Assembly (NCBI GenBank): GCA_018268935.1
Contig: JAFDVS010000092.1
Span: 1 to 64,000 of the forward strand
Direction of reading: 5' to 3'
DNA length: 64,000 nt
Origin: Acidobacteriota bacterium
Lineage (GTDB): Bacteria; Acidobacteriota; Terriglobia; Bryobacterales; Bryobacteraceae
The notes beneath the pieces are model-generated. The model ran no database searches. It was not told the origin of the DNA and worked only from the letters and a program-made list of their open reading frames with translations. Of this stretch, positions 34,001-42,537 are shown one piece after another (within the stretch, counting starts at the first letter, position 1; every line of letters begins with the position of its first letter). The position numbers and the translations under genes were made by a program.

Positions 34001-35380
34001 ATGCTGCGCAGATCATTTTTTCCCACTGTTGGCGGCGCTTTACTCGCCACAGCCCAATCGAAGAAACCGAATTTTGTCGTGATCTACACCGACGATCAGC
34101 GGTTCGATACCATCCGGGCGCTGGGGAACAAAGAGATCCACACACCGAACATGGACCGGTTGGCGAGCCGCGGCGTGGCCTTCACACATGCCTACATCAT
34201 GGGCGGTACGCAGGGCGCGGTCTGCGTGCCCTCGCGCGCAATGCTGATGACGGGGCAATCGCTGTTCCGCGCCGCGCGCAATACCGGATCGACGCCGGGC
34301 GATAAATCGGAACCGGGTCCATTTCACATGTTTCCGGAAGTTCTGCGCCAGAACGGGTACCAGGCATTCGCCACTGGCAAGTGGCACAACGGTCCGAAGC
34401 TGTTTGCACGCGCATTCGGCAATGGTGGAAACATCTTCTTCGGCGGGATGGGTGATCAGTTGAAGATGCCCGTGCAGGATTTCGATCCGAGCGGGGCGTA
34501 TCCGAAGTCGGCCATCCATCCGAGCGGGAAGTTCGCCAGTGAATTGTTTGCCGATACCGCGGTCGGGTTCTTGAACGGTTACAAATCGGAGCAGCCATTC
34601 CTGCTCTACTGCGCATTCACCTCACCGCATGATCCGCGCATGGCGCCGAAGCAGTTCGCGGATATGTACTCCCCGGACAAGGTCACGTTGCCGAAGAATT
34701 TTCTCCCTGAACATCCCTTCGACAATGGAGAACTGAAAGTGCGCGATGAACTGCTGGCGCCGCATCCACGGACGCCGGAAGTGGTGAAGCAGCACTTGGC
34801 GGATTACTATGCGATGGTTTCGGAAGTGGATCACCAGATCGGGCGGATTCTCGATGCGCTCGATCGCAGCCCGCATGCGGGCAATACGTACGTCGTGTTT
34901 GCAGGAGACAACGGGTTGGCTGTGGGCAGGCACGGGCTGTTCGGAAAGCAGAGCGTGTACGACCACAGCGTGCACGTGCCCCTGATCGTTTGCGGGCCGG
35001 GCGTGCCGAAGAACAAGCGCAGCGACGCGTTTGTTTATCTCTTCGACATCGCGCCGACGATCTACGAGTGGGCGGGGATTGCGAAGCCGGAGACCGTGGA
35101 AGGCGAGAGCCTGACGGGCTTACTCAAGGGCACGCGGAAACAAACACGGGAGTCAATGTTTTATGCCTACCGGCACTTCCAGCGGGCGGTGCGCACCAGG
35201 GATTGGAAACTGATCCGTTATACAGTGGACGGAAAAGAGACGCTGCAACTGTTCCATCTGGCTAAAGATCCGTTGGAGATGACGAACCTGGCGGGCAAGC
35301 CGGAGTATCGCGAGCAGCAGGAAAAACTGCTGGCGGAACTGAAGCAGTGGCAGCGGAAGACTGGCGATCCGCTGGCTTAG
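34001..35380 (+). CDS. Secreted sulfatase
   Basis: A 459-residue protein with a short Tat/Sec-like signal (MLRRSFFPTVGGALLATAQ). VVIYTDDQRFDT carries the metal-binding Asp pair, CVPSR at 75-79 is the formylglycine motif, GKWHNG is near 126, and FAGDNGLAVGRHGLFGK near 305 supplies the second metal ligand. RESMFYAYRHFQRAVRTRDW near the end is typical of the iduronate-2-sulfatase-like branch acting on carbohydrate sulfates. The gene starts eight bases after the MutS-like stop with no ribosome binding site but a TATAAT box. Its last four bases overlap the convergent HD hydrolase stop. Confidence 0.93.
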   Translation: MLRRSFFPTVGGALLATAQSKKPNFVVIYTDDQRFDTIRALGNKEIHTPNMDRLASRGVAFTHAYIMGGTQGAVCVPSRAMLMTGQSLFRAARNTGSTPGDKSEPGPFHMFPEVLRQNGYQAFATGKWHNGPKLFARAFGNGGNIFFGGMGDQLKMPVQDFDPSGAYPKSAIHPSGKFASELFADTAVGFLNGYKSEQPFLLYCAFTSPHDPRMAPKQFADMYSPDKVTLPKNFLPEHPFDNGELKVRDELLAPHPRTPEVVKQHLADYYAMVSEVDHQIGRILDALDRSPHAGNTYVVFAGDNGLAVGRHGLFGKQSVYDHSVHVPLIVCGPGVPKNKRSDAFVYLFDIAPTIYEWAGIAKPETVEGESLTGLLKGTRKQTRESMFYAYRHFQRAVRTRDWKLIRYTVDGKETLQLFHLAKDPLEMTNLAGKPEYREQQEKLLAELKQWQRKTGDPLA

Positions 35381-36501
35381 GCGGAGCAGCTTTCGTAGGT
35401 TCGCCAGAAAAAGCCGTCGGTCATGCCGGCGATGTAATCGCACACGATGCGGTGCGGCGGCAGGTCCCCTGCCTTGTCCTGGTGATAGGCCGGAAGCCGG
35501 CCGGGATGATCGAGGAAGAACTGGAATAACTCCGCGATGGCGGCATTGGAACGATGACGCTCCGTGCGTAATGCTTCGGTGGAATAGACCTGCTGGTGGA
35601 GGAACGCTTTGAGGGCGCTGTTGAGTTCCTGGCCGGCGGAGGTGAAGCGGGCCAACCTGTATGGGGACCTCCGCACATCGTCCACGGTTTCCACACGGGC
35701 TTCGAGCGCGGTGCGGCAGGTGCCGTCAATAAGCGATGACACCAGCAGGTCGATGAGCACGCGCACGCATTCCAGGAACTGAATACGCTCCGGCGCGCCG
35801 GGGTATTGGCTTTCGATGGTTTCGAATACTTCGCGAAACAGGGCAACGCCGGCGGCCAGGTCGGGAGCCGTCAGCAATCCGGCGGCGTGGGCATCGTCGA
35901 GATCGGCGGTGTTGTAGGCGATCTCGTCGCAAAGGTCGATCAATTGGGACTCCAAGGGAGGCCGCAGGCCGGGAAGAAATTCTTCGAGTTCCGGACCATC
36001 GCCGGGTTCCACTTCGCGGGAATGCTTGACGATTCCTTCGCGCACTTCGAAGGTCAGGTTGAGGCCGGGGAAACGCGCGTAGCGCTGTTCGAAACTTTCG
36101 ACGATGCGCAGGGCGTGAATGTTGTGATTGAAGACATCCCCAAAGCGCTGCATCTGGCGGTTCAGTTCCTGCTCGCCGGAATGGCCGAAGGGCGGGTGGC
36201 CGAGGTCGTGCGCCAGCGCTAATGCTTCGGTGAGATCCTCATCCAGCCCAAGGGCCGAAGCCACCGTACGGGCGATCTGGGCCACTTCCATGGTGTGCGT
36301 CAGGCGATTGCGAAAGTGGTCGGAAACAGCAGGAGGAAAGACCTGTGTCTTGTTTTCCAAACGGCGGAACGCGCGGGCATGGACGACACGATCGCGATCG
36401 CGCCGGAAGTCATTGCGGTAGCGATGAGGGAACTCAGGGTAACGGCGCCCTTGGGAGCGACTCACCGGGAATCGCAGAAACGCGAGCGCCTGAGGATCCA
36501 C
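35377..36501 (-). CDS. dGTPase-like HD-domain deoxynucleoside triphosphate triphosphohydrolase
   Basis: A 374-residue cytoplasmic enzyme. The HD metal site is formed by His69 (NRLTHTMEVAQIART), His98-Asp99 (AHDLGHPPFGHSGE) and a later Asp near 202 (ADLDDAHAAG or EIAYNTADLDD). YRNDFRRDRDRVVHARAFRR is the conserved N-terminus. The family removes triphosphate from dGTP and other dNTPs and helps balance nucleotide pools. GTG start, seven bases after the TPR protein stop. Its stop overlaps the convergent sulfatase stop by four bases. Whether it prefers dGTP cannot be told. Confidence 0.92.
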   Translation of the reverse strand: MDPQALAFLRFPVSRSQGRRYPEFPHRYRNDFRRDRDRVVHARAFRRLENKTQVFPPAVSDHFRNRLTHTMEVAQIARTVASALGLDEDLTEALALAHDLGHPPFGHSGEQELNRQMQRFGDVFNHNIHALRIVESFEQRYARFPGLNLTFEVREGIVKHSREVEPGDGPELEEFLPGLRPPLESQLIDLCDEIAYNTADLDDAHAAGLLTAPDLAAGVALFREVFETIESQYPGAPERIQFLECVRVLIDLLVSSLIDGTCRTALEARVETVDDVRRSPYRLARFTSAGQELNSALKAFLHQQVYSTEALRTERHRSNAAIAELFQFFLDHPGRLPAYHQDKAGDLPPHRIVCDYIAGMTDGFFWRTYESCSA

Positions 36502-36508
36502 GCGGGGG

Positions 36509-37213
36509 CTACTGATTCATCATTTCGCCAAGGACGCTGACCGCGGCGCGAGTGACGGCCGGCCGGTCAAGTGCCTGCAGCGACTTGAGGATGATCTCAG
36601 CCTCCTGGCGCTTGGTTTTGTAGATGGCCTTGGCGAGCGAGATCTGCGCCTGCTCCTTGCTGACCACGGTGGTGGGGTTGGCGACGAGATCGCGCAGCAG
36701 GGGTTCGGCCTGGTCGACTTTCTTCTGGGCGACGTAGAGCGTGGCCAGCGAGAGTTTACCGAGTGAGGCAATGTTCTTGTCGCTGGAGGCCGCCACCTGC
36801 TTCAATCCGGCTTCGCATTCGGTGACTTTGCCGGTGTCACAAAGGATGGTGGAAGCCGAATAGCGGGCGAGATCGCCTTCGCGCGAACCGTTGTGCCTGG
36901 CGGCGACATCGGAGAATGCTTTGAGCGCCGCGGCGTCTTTCTCCGCCTGGGTGGGGAAGGCCTGGCCGCCGGTGGGACTCTGCGGGCCGACGAACGCATC
37001 GAGCACGAGCGAAGCCTGGCGCAGGTCTTCCTGCCGTTTGGAAGCCTGGTAGTTCATGAAGGCATAGGCGCCTACGCCCAATACCAACAAAGCGGCAACA
37101 ATACCGCCGTATTTCTTAACCTGGGCTTGATGATGAGCGAGGTAGTCGACCGTATGGGTGACTTCTTCGACAAATTTATCGTGCTTGATCTGTTCGCGTA
37201 ACTGCTTGTCCAC
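36509..37213 (-). CDS. YfgM-like membrane-anchored TPR protein
   Basis: A 234-residue protein with an N-terminal amphipathic stretch (DKQLREQIKHDKFVEEVTHT), a single transmembrane helix at about 36-55 (GGIVAALLVLGVGAYAFMNY) and a periplasmic TPR-like domain (LGKLSLATLYVAQKKVDQAE). YfgM in E. coli is an ancillary component at the SecYEG translocon that links to periplasmic chaperones; here hisS and bamB are not adjacent, so the relation is at family level. GTG start with GAGG upstream. It is cotranscribed with the HD hydrolase and divergent from the SDR gene. Confidence 0.82.
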   Translation of the reverse strand: MDKQLREQIKHDKFVEEVTHTVDYLAHHQAQVKKYGGIVAALLVLGVGAYAFMNYQASKRQEDLRQASLVLDAFVGPQSPTGGQAFPTQAEKDAAALKAFSDVAARHNGSREGDLARYSASTILCDTGKVTECEAGLKQVAASSDKNIASLGKLSLATLYVAQKKVDQAEPLLRDLVANPTTVVSKEQAQISLAKAIYKTKRQEAEIILKSLQALDRPAVTRAAVSVLGEMMNQ

Positions 37214-37251
37214 GTGTAATCCTCGGAATCTTACAGGTTAGCATAGGGAAG

Positions 37252-37971
37252 ATGGCGCTTCGACTGGCAGGCAAAACAGGACTGGTTACCGGAGGGTCGC
37301 GCGGGATCGGAAGAGCGATCGCACTGCGCTTGGCCGCGGAGGGCGCGGACGTGATTGTCCATTGTCACCGGAACGTTGCGGCGGCGCGGGAAGTGTCCTC
37401 GCGCGTGGTGCGGGCGGACCTCGGGTCCGTCGAGCAGATTGAGGCGATGTTCCAATCCCTCCGCGATGTGCGCCTCGATTTCCTGGTGAATAACGCCGGA
37501 GTGTGGAAACCCTCGCCGGTGGGATCGACGAGTATCGAGCGGATGAACGAGATCATCGATGTCAATTTGAAGGGCCCATTCTGGACCATGCAGTGCGCCC
37601 TGCCGCTGCTCAATGACGGGGCGCGGGTGATCAATATTTCTTCGGTGGCGGCGAAGACCGGAGTGGCGGGAGGGCGAAGTTTGTACGGGGCGACGAAGGC
37701 GGCGGTGGAATCGCTGACGCGGAATTGGGCGATGGAACTGGCCGGCCGCGGGATTCTGGTAAACGCGGTGGCGCCCGGGTATGTGCAGACCGACATGACC
37801 GCGGAGCATTTGGGCAATCCGGCGAACTTTGAGCGGGCCATGGCCCGGCATCCACTGGGAAGGATGACCATGCCGGACGATGTGGCGGGAGTGGTGGCGT
37901 TCCTTTGTTCGGACGATGGCGCTTTTGTCACGGGGCAGACCATCAACGTCAGTGGCGGGTTCGTGATCTGA
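37252..37971 (+). CDS. Short-chain dehydrogenase/reductase (FabG-like)
   Basis: A 239-residue enzyme with the classical SDR layout: the cofactor motif TGGSRGIG near 14, DFLVNNAGVWKP near 80, catalytic Ser in ISSVAAK and YxxxK in LYGATKAA (about 143-150), and GGFVI at the end. 3-oxoacyl-ACP reductase-like enzymes reduce 3-ketoacyl substrates with NADPH, but many SDRs of this length act on sugars or alcohols. AGGGAAG sits just upstream of the ATG and overlaps a TAGCAT box (37239-37244). It is read divergently from the TPR gene with 38 bases between them. No fatty acid genes are adjacent. Confidence 0.88.
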   Translation: MALRLAGKTGLVTGGSRGIGRAIALRLAAEGADVIVHCHRNVAAAREVSSRVVRADLGSVEQIEAMFQSLRDVRLDFLVNNAGVWKPSPVGSTSIERMNEIIDVNLKGPFWTMQCALPLLNDGARVINISSVAAKTGVAGGRSLYGATKAAVESLTRNWAMELAGRGILVNAVAPGYVQTDMTAEHLGNPANFERAMARHPLGRMTMPDDVAGVVAFLCSDDGAFVTGQTINVSGGFVI

Positions 37972-38050
37972 ATTTGACGGTCGCGCCCAGGGCTGGCACT
38001 CTGTAGGTAAGGATGCGATAAGGGGATGGCGCTGATGAAAGGATCACGTC

Positions 38051-39322
38051 ATGCGCTGGTTCGCTTTGTTGTTTGCTACATCCCTGCTGGGGGCGGCCCC
38101 GCCTGCCATCCGTGTGCTACACGACGACGGCGGCTGGTGCTGGTTTGAAGACGAGCGGGCGATCGTGGTGGATGGCAAACTGCTCTTCGGCGTGGTGGCC
38201 GGGGGGCGCAAGGGCAATGTTGAGGCCGTGTCTTACGACCTGAAAACCCATCAGAGCAGCGTGTTCGTTCTGCATAAGCCCGAGTCGCCCGAAGAACAGC
38301 GCCGTTGGATGGACGATCACAATTCCCCGGCGTTTCTGCTGCGTCCGGATGGGCGGGTGCTGGCGATGTACGCCAAACACGGGGTGGATGAAAAGATCTA
38401 CTACCGCGTCTCCGAGCCCAAGGATCTGGCGCGCTGGAGCGAGGAACGCATCTTCGTCCCAAGCCCGTCTTCGAAGGTGACGTATACCAATCTGCACTAT
38501 CTCAGCGCCGAGAAGCGTGTGTACGATTTCTTTCGCGGCATCCACAATTCGTACAAGCCTTCCTACGCGACCAGCGAGGATTTGGGCGAAACATGGAAGG
38601 CTGGAAATGTTGTGGTGGACGTGCCGACGCAGGTGCGGCACCGGCCCTATGTGAAGTATGCCTCGAACGGCAAGGATACGGTGCATCTAGCCTACACCGA
38701 CGGCCATCCGCGGGATTTCGACAACAGCATCTATCACATCTACTACCGCCAGGGTGTCTTGTATCGCAGCGATGGGACGGCGATTCGCGCCTTGAAAGAG
38801 GGACTCCGCTCTCCGCAGGAAGGTACGCTGGTTTACAAAGGAGGCGCCAACAACGTCGCCTGGATCAGCGATCTGCACCTGGATGCGAAGGGGAATCCGG
38901 TGCTGGTGTTTTCCGAACAGCGGGCGCAGGACGGCAGTGACCACCGCTACCACTATGCGAAGTGGGAAGGCGGACGTTGGGTGGAGCATGAGATCGCTTA
39001 TGCGGGAAGCCGGCTGTATCGCGGTGAAGACGACTACACGGGTAACATCGCGCTGGATCCCAATGACTTATCGCGAGTTTACATTTCCACCAATGCCGAT
39101 CCGGTGAGCGGCAAGCCGATGGCTCATTATGAAATCTTTAGCGGGGTGAGCAAGGACGGCGCCAAGTGGACGTGGATGCCGCTGACGAAGGATTCGACGC
39201 AGGATAATATCAGACCGATTATTCCGATTTCCAGGGGAGTACCAGCGGTCCTATGGCTTCGAGGTAAAATGATAGCCTATACCAACTATCGATTCGAGGT
39301 GGTTGGCCTGATTGGGAAGTAG
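38051..39322 (+). CDS. Secreted BNR_4-type beta-propeller protein
   Basis: A 423-residue protein with a signal peptide (MRWFALLFATSLLGAAPP). Repeats of a BNR_4 type propeller are seen: WCWFEDERAIVVDGKLLFG, DDHNSPAFLLRPDGRVLAMY, LHYLSAEKRVYDFFRGIHNS and YPYV-like blades with Tyr and Trp, ending LWLRGKMIAYTNYRFEVVG. Related proteins are glycan-binding or polysaccharide-lyase-like (for example some ulvan lyases), but no catalytic assignment is safe. AAAGGAT precedes the ATG. It heads module A: the DUF1549 gene begins 20 bases after its stop. Substrate probably a polymer (inference from context). Confidence 0.78.
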   Translation: MRWFALLFATSLLGAAPPAIRVLHDDGGWCWFEDERAIVVDGKLLFGVVAGGRKGNVEAVSYDLKTHQSSVFVLHKPESPEEQRRWMDDHNSPAFLLRPDGRVLAMYAKHGVDEKIYYRVSEPKDLARWSEERIFVPSPSSKVTYTNLHYLSAEKRVYDFFRGIHNSYKPSYATSEDLGETWKAGNVVVDVPTQVRHRPYVKYASNGKDTVHLAYTDGHPRDFDNSIYHIYYRQGVLYRSDGTAIRALKEGLRSPQEGTLVYKGGANNVAWISDLHLDAKGNPVLVFSEQRAQDGSDHRYHYAKWEGGRWVEHEIAYAGSRLYRGEDDYTGNIALDPNDLSRVYISTNADPVSGKPMAHYEIFSGVSKDGAKWTWMPLTKDSTQDNIRPIIPISRGVPAVLWLRGKMIAYTNYRFEVVGLIGK

Positions 39323-39342
39323 GGTCGTAACGGAGGGTTGCA

Positions 39343-41166
39343 ATGAAGTATCTTGCCTTCGCCACTCTTATGGCGATGTTGGGTGCTGCTGTATCTGGAG
39401 CTTCGGACCCAGGATGCCCGCAGTATCCTGCCGCTGCGAGAACGGAACTGCAGTTGCAGTTGGAGTCAGAACGGGACTTCTTCCAGTTTTCCACGCGCGC
39501 CGGAAAAAAGGCGCTGCGGAGCGCTGTGAAGCGCAACAACTTCATTGACGACCAGATCTTCGGCAAGCTGGAGGCGGATGGGGTTGCGCCGGCGGCGATG
39601 ACCTCCGATGCCGAATTCCTGCGCCGCGCCACCATCGACCTGACAGGCCGCATTCCCACTCCGGAAGAAGCCGCGGCGTTCTTTAACGACACGGACACGG
39701 CGAAACGCGGGAAGCTGATTGAGCGGCTGCTGGGCTCCCCGGCGTACACCGATCAGTTCACCCTGTACTTCGCCAATAAGTTCGAAGTCACCAGCGGCTA
39801 CTATTCCTATATCGGGCTCACCGGGCGCAGCCTGTTCAACAAATTTCTGCGTGATTTCGTGGGCCGCGACCGGCCCTTCAATCAGGTGGCGACGGATCTG
39901 ATAACCGCTGCGGGCGACGCCGACCTGGTGGCGCCGGCGAATTTCCTGTCGCGCGGATGGCAGGAAGGGGATCCGACACAGGATACGTGGGACACGTTGA
40001 CTGACCGGGTGACGGTGCGCATGCTTGGCTTCAAGACCGAATGCATTTCGTGCCACGGCGGCAGGGCTCACCTGGAGCAGATCAACTTGTGGCTCTCCCG
40101 GCGCACGCGCGATGAATTCTGGCGCACGTCGGCGTTCTTCTCGCGTATGAATATGACGCGTATTTCGACGGACGCCTTCAACCAGCGGCTGCGGTTCTAC
40201 TATACCGATCGCGATTCGGGAGCCTATACGGCCAGCGTCAATGTGGGCTCGCCAGGGCCGCGTCCTCCGCGATACGGCGGCCCGTATGAGCCGCGCTTCA
40301 TTCTCAATGGCGAGGAACCGCAAAACGGAGAGTGGCGCAAAGAGTTCGCGCGCATTGTCACTTCGAACCGCCAGTTCGCCAAGGCGACGGTGAACTATCT
40401 GTGGGCCTACATGTTCAACTACGGCCTGGTGGATCCTCCGGATGGCTGGGATTTGTCGCGAGTGGATCCGAAGAATCCTCCGCCCGCGCCGTGGGCGCTG
40501 CAGGTGACGCATCCGGAACTGCTGGAGCAATTGGCGGATTACTTCATTGCCAACAATTACAGCATCAAGAGTGTGCTGCGCGTCCTGGCGAATTCCGCCG
40601 CCTACCAGCTTTCCAGCAAATACGAAGGGAAGTGGGACCCTGCCTATACACGCTACTTCGCCAAACACATTCCGCGCCGCATGGCGGCCGAGGAGTTGTT
40701 CGATGCGCTGGCGATTTCCACGCAAACAGAAACGCCGATGTTTGTTCCGGGCTTCGAAGAGCCGCTGATGTACGCCAATCAATTGCCCGATCCGACTGAG
40801 CCGCGCAGCGACTCGCTGATCCTGGAGTTTCTCAATACCTTTGGGCGTGGGGACTGGTGGAACAACAAGCGCGATCCACAGCCGAACATTCTGCAGTTGC
40901 TCTACAACATGAATGGCGGCCAGACTGTGCTGCGGTCGTTCGCTTCGAACCCGAGTAGCCCGACGAACCGGCCGGGACGCCTGGCGCAATCGAAGATGAG
41001 CGACGAGGAAGTGGTACGGGAGATGTTCCTGGCGACGTTGACGCGCTACCCCACCGATCAGGAACTGGCCACAGTGCTGCGGATGAAGCAGGGGACGCGC
41101 CTCGATTGGATCAGCGATCTGCAGTGGGCGCTGCTGAACAAGCTGGACTTCATTTTTAACTACTAG
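39343..41166 (+). CDS. Secreted DUF1549/DUF1553 protein, module A
   Basis: A 607-residue protein with a signal peptide (MKYLAFATLMAMLGAAVSGA). DUF1549 (PSCyt2) spans about 55-250: DAEFLRRATIDLTGRIPTPE and KLIERLLGSPAYTDQF. It includes a CxxCH motif (ECISCHGG, near 230) that could bind haem. DUF1553 (PSD1) occupies about 340-600: RIVTSNRQFAKATVNYLWAY and SLILEFLNTFGRGDW. These domains were first noted in planctomycetes as cytochrome-like; no function is established. It lacks the N-terminal C-x4-CH domain of its relative at 54152. GGAGG precedes the ATG. The DUF1501 gene follows after 17 bases. Confidence 0.9.
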   Translation: MKYLAFATLMAMLGAAVSGASDPGCPQYPAAARTELQLQLESERDFFQFSTRAGKKALRSAVKRNNFIDDQIFGKLEADGVAPAAMTSDAEFLRRATIDLTGRIPTPEEAAAFFNDTDTAKRGKLIERLLGSPAYTDQFTLYFANKFEVTSGYYSYIGLTGRSLFNKFLRDFVGRDRPFNQVATDLITAAGDADLVAPANFLSRGWQEGDPTQDTWDTLTDRVTVRMLGFKTECISCHGGRAHLEQINLWLSRRTRDEFWRTSAFFSRMNMTRISTDAFNQRLRFYYTDRDSGAYTASVNVGSPGPRPPRYGGPYEPRFILNGEEPQNGEWRKEFARIVTSNRQFAKATVNYLWAYMFNYGLVDPPDGWDLSRVDPKNPPPAPWALQVTHPELLEQLADYFIANNYSIKSVLRVLANSAAYQLSSKYEGKWDPAYTRYFAKHIPRRMAAEELFDALAISTQTETPMFVPGFEEPLMYANQLPDPTEPRSDSLILEFLNTFGRGDWWNNKRDPQPNILQLLYNMNGGQTVLRSFASNPSSPTNRPGRLAQSKMSDEEVVREMFLATLTRYPTDQELATVLRMKQGTRLDWISDLQWALLNKLDFIFNY

Positions 41167-41183
41167 GACAGAAGGAGACGATC

Positions 41184-42533
41184 ATGCGAAAAGATTGCGG
41201 CAATCATGGATTGAGCAGCCGGCGTCACTTTCTGTTGGGCGCGGCGAGCACGGCTGGTTTTCATTTGATGAAGGCGCATGGCGACGCGGAAGTAGTAGCG
41301 CGCCCGGCTGTTGCGCGGAAGACGGCGACGGCCTGCATCTTTATCAACCTCACCGGTGCGCCCAGTCACCTGGACACCTTCACGCCGAAGGATGGGCCGT
41401 GGAATCCGCCGGATGCGGATCTGCAGCAGTACCCGGGCGGGATCGTGCTGTCGAAGACGTTCTTCCCCAACATGTCGAAAATCACCAACGATCTGTGCAT
41501 TCTGCGCAGTCTGGTGAGTTGGGAAGCGGCGCATGAACGCGGGCAGTTCTATGTGCAGACATCGCATCCATCGAATCCTGCCTTTGCGCAGGAGACGCCG
41601 CACATCGGCGCGGTTGTGTCGCGCGAGTTGGGTAATGCGTCGAATCCGCTGCCACCGTTTCTCGCCTTTTATTCAAGCGGGATGCAGGGATCCGCGTTTC
41701 TTGGCGGACGTGTGGCGCCGATGATGCCTGCGCCGGCACGCACCGGGCTATCCACACTGGAGCACAACTACTACGGCACGCAGAGCCAGGCTCGGTTTGA
41801 ACGCAAGTTTCAATTGCTGGATGCGCTGGATGCTCCGTTGCGGGAGAACCCGTTCGACCCCGGCATGGCCGCCTATTCAAGCTTCTATGGATCGGCGAAG
41901 CAGATGATGTACAACGACGCCATCGCCAATGTGTTCAAGTACACGGCGGACGATGAGGGGCGTTACGGGAATACGAACATCGGCCGGTCACTGATCGTGG
42001 CGCGCAACGCGGTGAAGGCGCGTAACGGGGCGGTGTTCCTGAACACCATGATGGGCGGCTGGGATACGCACCAGCAGCAGTTCGACACCTCGTATGCCGG
42101 CAATATGTATCAGCTCACCAATCAACTGGACCGGGCTGTGGGAGCGCTGGTGGAAGACCTGAAAGCGTCGGGCGATTTTCAGCGCACCATCATCTGCATG
42201 ATGGGCGAGTTCGGGCGCACGCCCGGGGCGCTGAATGCGCGAGGCGGCCGCGATCACCACAAGAACGCGATGGGCGCGGTGCTGCTGGGCGGCGGCGTCA
42301 AGGGCGGGCAGATCATCGGGGACCAGAGCCCGGATGGCGCCACCATCGTGACTCCAGGCTGGAAGGCAGATCGCGCGATCTACACCGAAGATGTGGCCTG
42401 CACGCTGTACTCGGCATTAGGCATCGATTGGACAAAGGCCATTACGGATACGCCCTCAAAGCGCAAGTTTGAGTATGTGCAGTACGCGGCGGACGGCACC
42501 TATATGCCGGTGGACGAAGTGTTCGGAGGTTGA
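41184..42533 (+). CDS. Tat-exported DUF1501 protein, module A
   Basis: A 449-residue protein with a Tat signal (SSRRHFLLGAASTAGF). Mature DUF1501 features: CIFINLTGAPSHLDTFTPK, GEFGRTPGALNARGGRDHH and GGGVKGGQIIGDQ. The domain belongs to the alkaline-phosphatase-like superfamily by fold, sharing His and Asp clusters with sulfatases, but no enzymatic activity is known to me for it. It is always found beside DUF1549/DUF1553 genes in planctomycetes and acidobacteria, as here. GAAGGAG precedes the ATG. The Big-domain protein gene begins four bases after its stop. Confidence 0.91.
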   Translation: MRKDCGNHGLSSRRHFLLGAASTAGFHLMKAHGDAEVVARPAVARKTATACIFINLTGAPSHLDTFTPKDGPWNPPDADLQQYPGGIVLSKTFFPNMSKITNDLCILRSLVSWEAAHERGQFYVQTSHPSNPAFAQETPHIGAVVSRELGNASNPLPPFLAFYSSGMQGSAFLGGRVAPMMPAPARTGLSTLEHNYYGTQSQARFERKFQLLDALDAPLRENPFDPGMAAYSSFYGSAKQMMYNDAIANVFKYTADDEGRYGNTNIGRSLIVARNAVKARNGAVFLNTMMGGWDTHQQQFDTSYAGNMYQLTNQLDRAVGALVEDLKASGDFQRTIICMMGEFGRTPGALNARGGRDHHKNAMGAVLLGGGVKGGQIIGDQSPDGATIVTPGWKADRAIYTEDVACTLYSALGIDWTKAITDTPSKRKFEYVQYAADGTYMPVDEVFGG

Positions 42534-42537
42534 GCAC

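Noticed and set aside
37239..37244. TAGCAT as a separate promoter feature for the SDR gene
   Set aside because: The following AGGGAAG is an adequate ribosome binding site, so a normal leader is as likely; listed only as part of the leaderless set.
38001..38050. Sigma-54-like TGGCAC near 37994 and TTGACG at 37974 before the BNR_4 gene
   Set aside because: The partner elements (TTGC at -12, or TATAAT-like at 17 bases) are missing.
39466..40989. A 507-residue minus-strand frame opposite the module A DUF1549 gene
   Set aside because: Antisense shadow; the plus-strand gene has conserved domains and good start signals.
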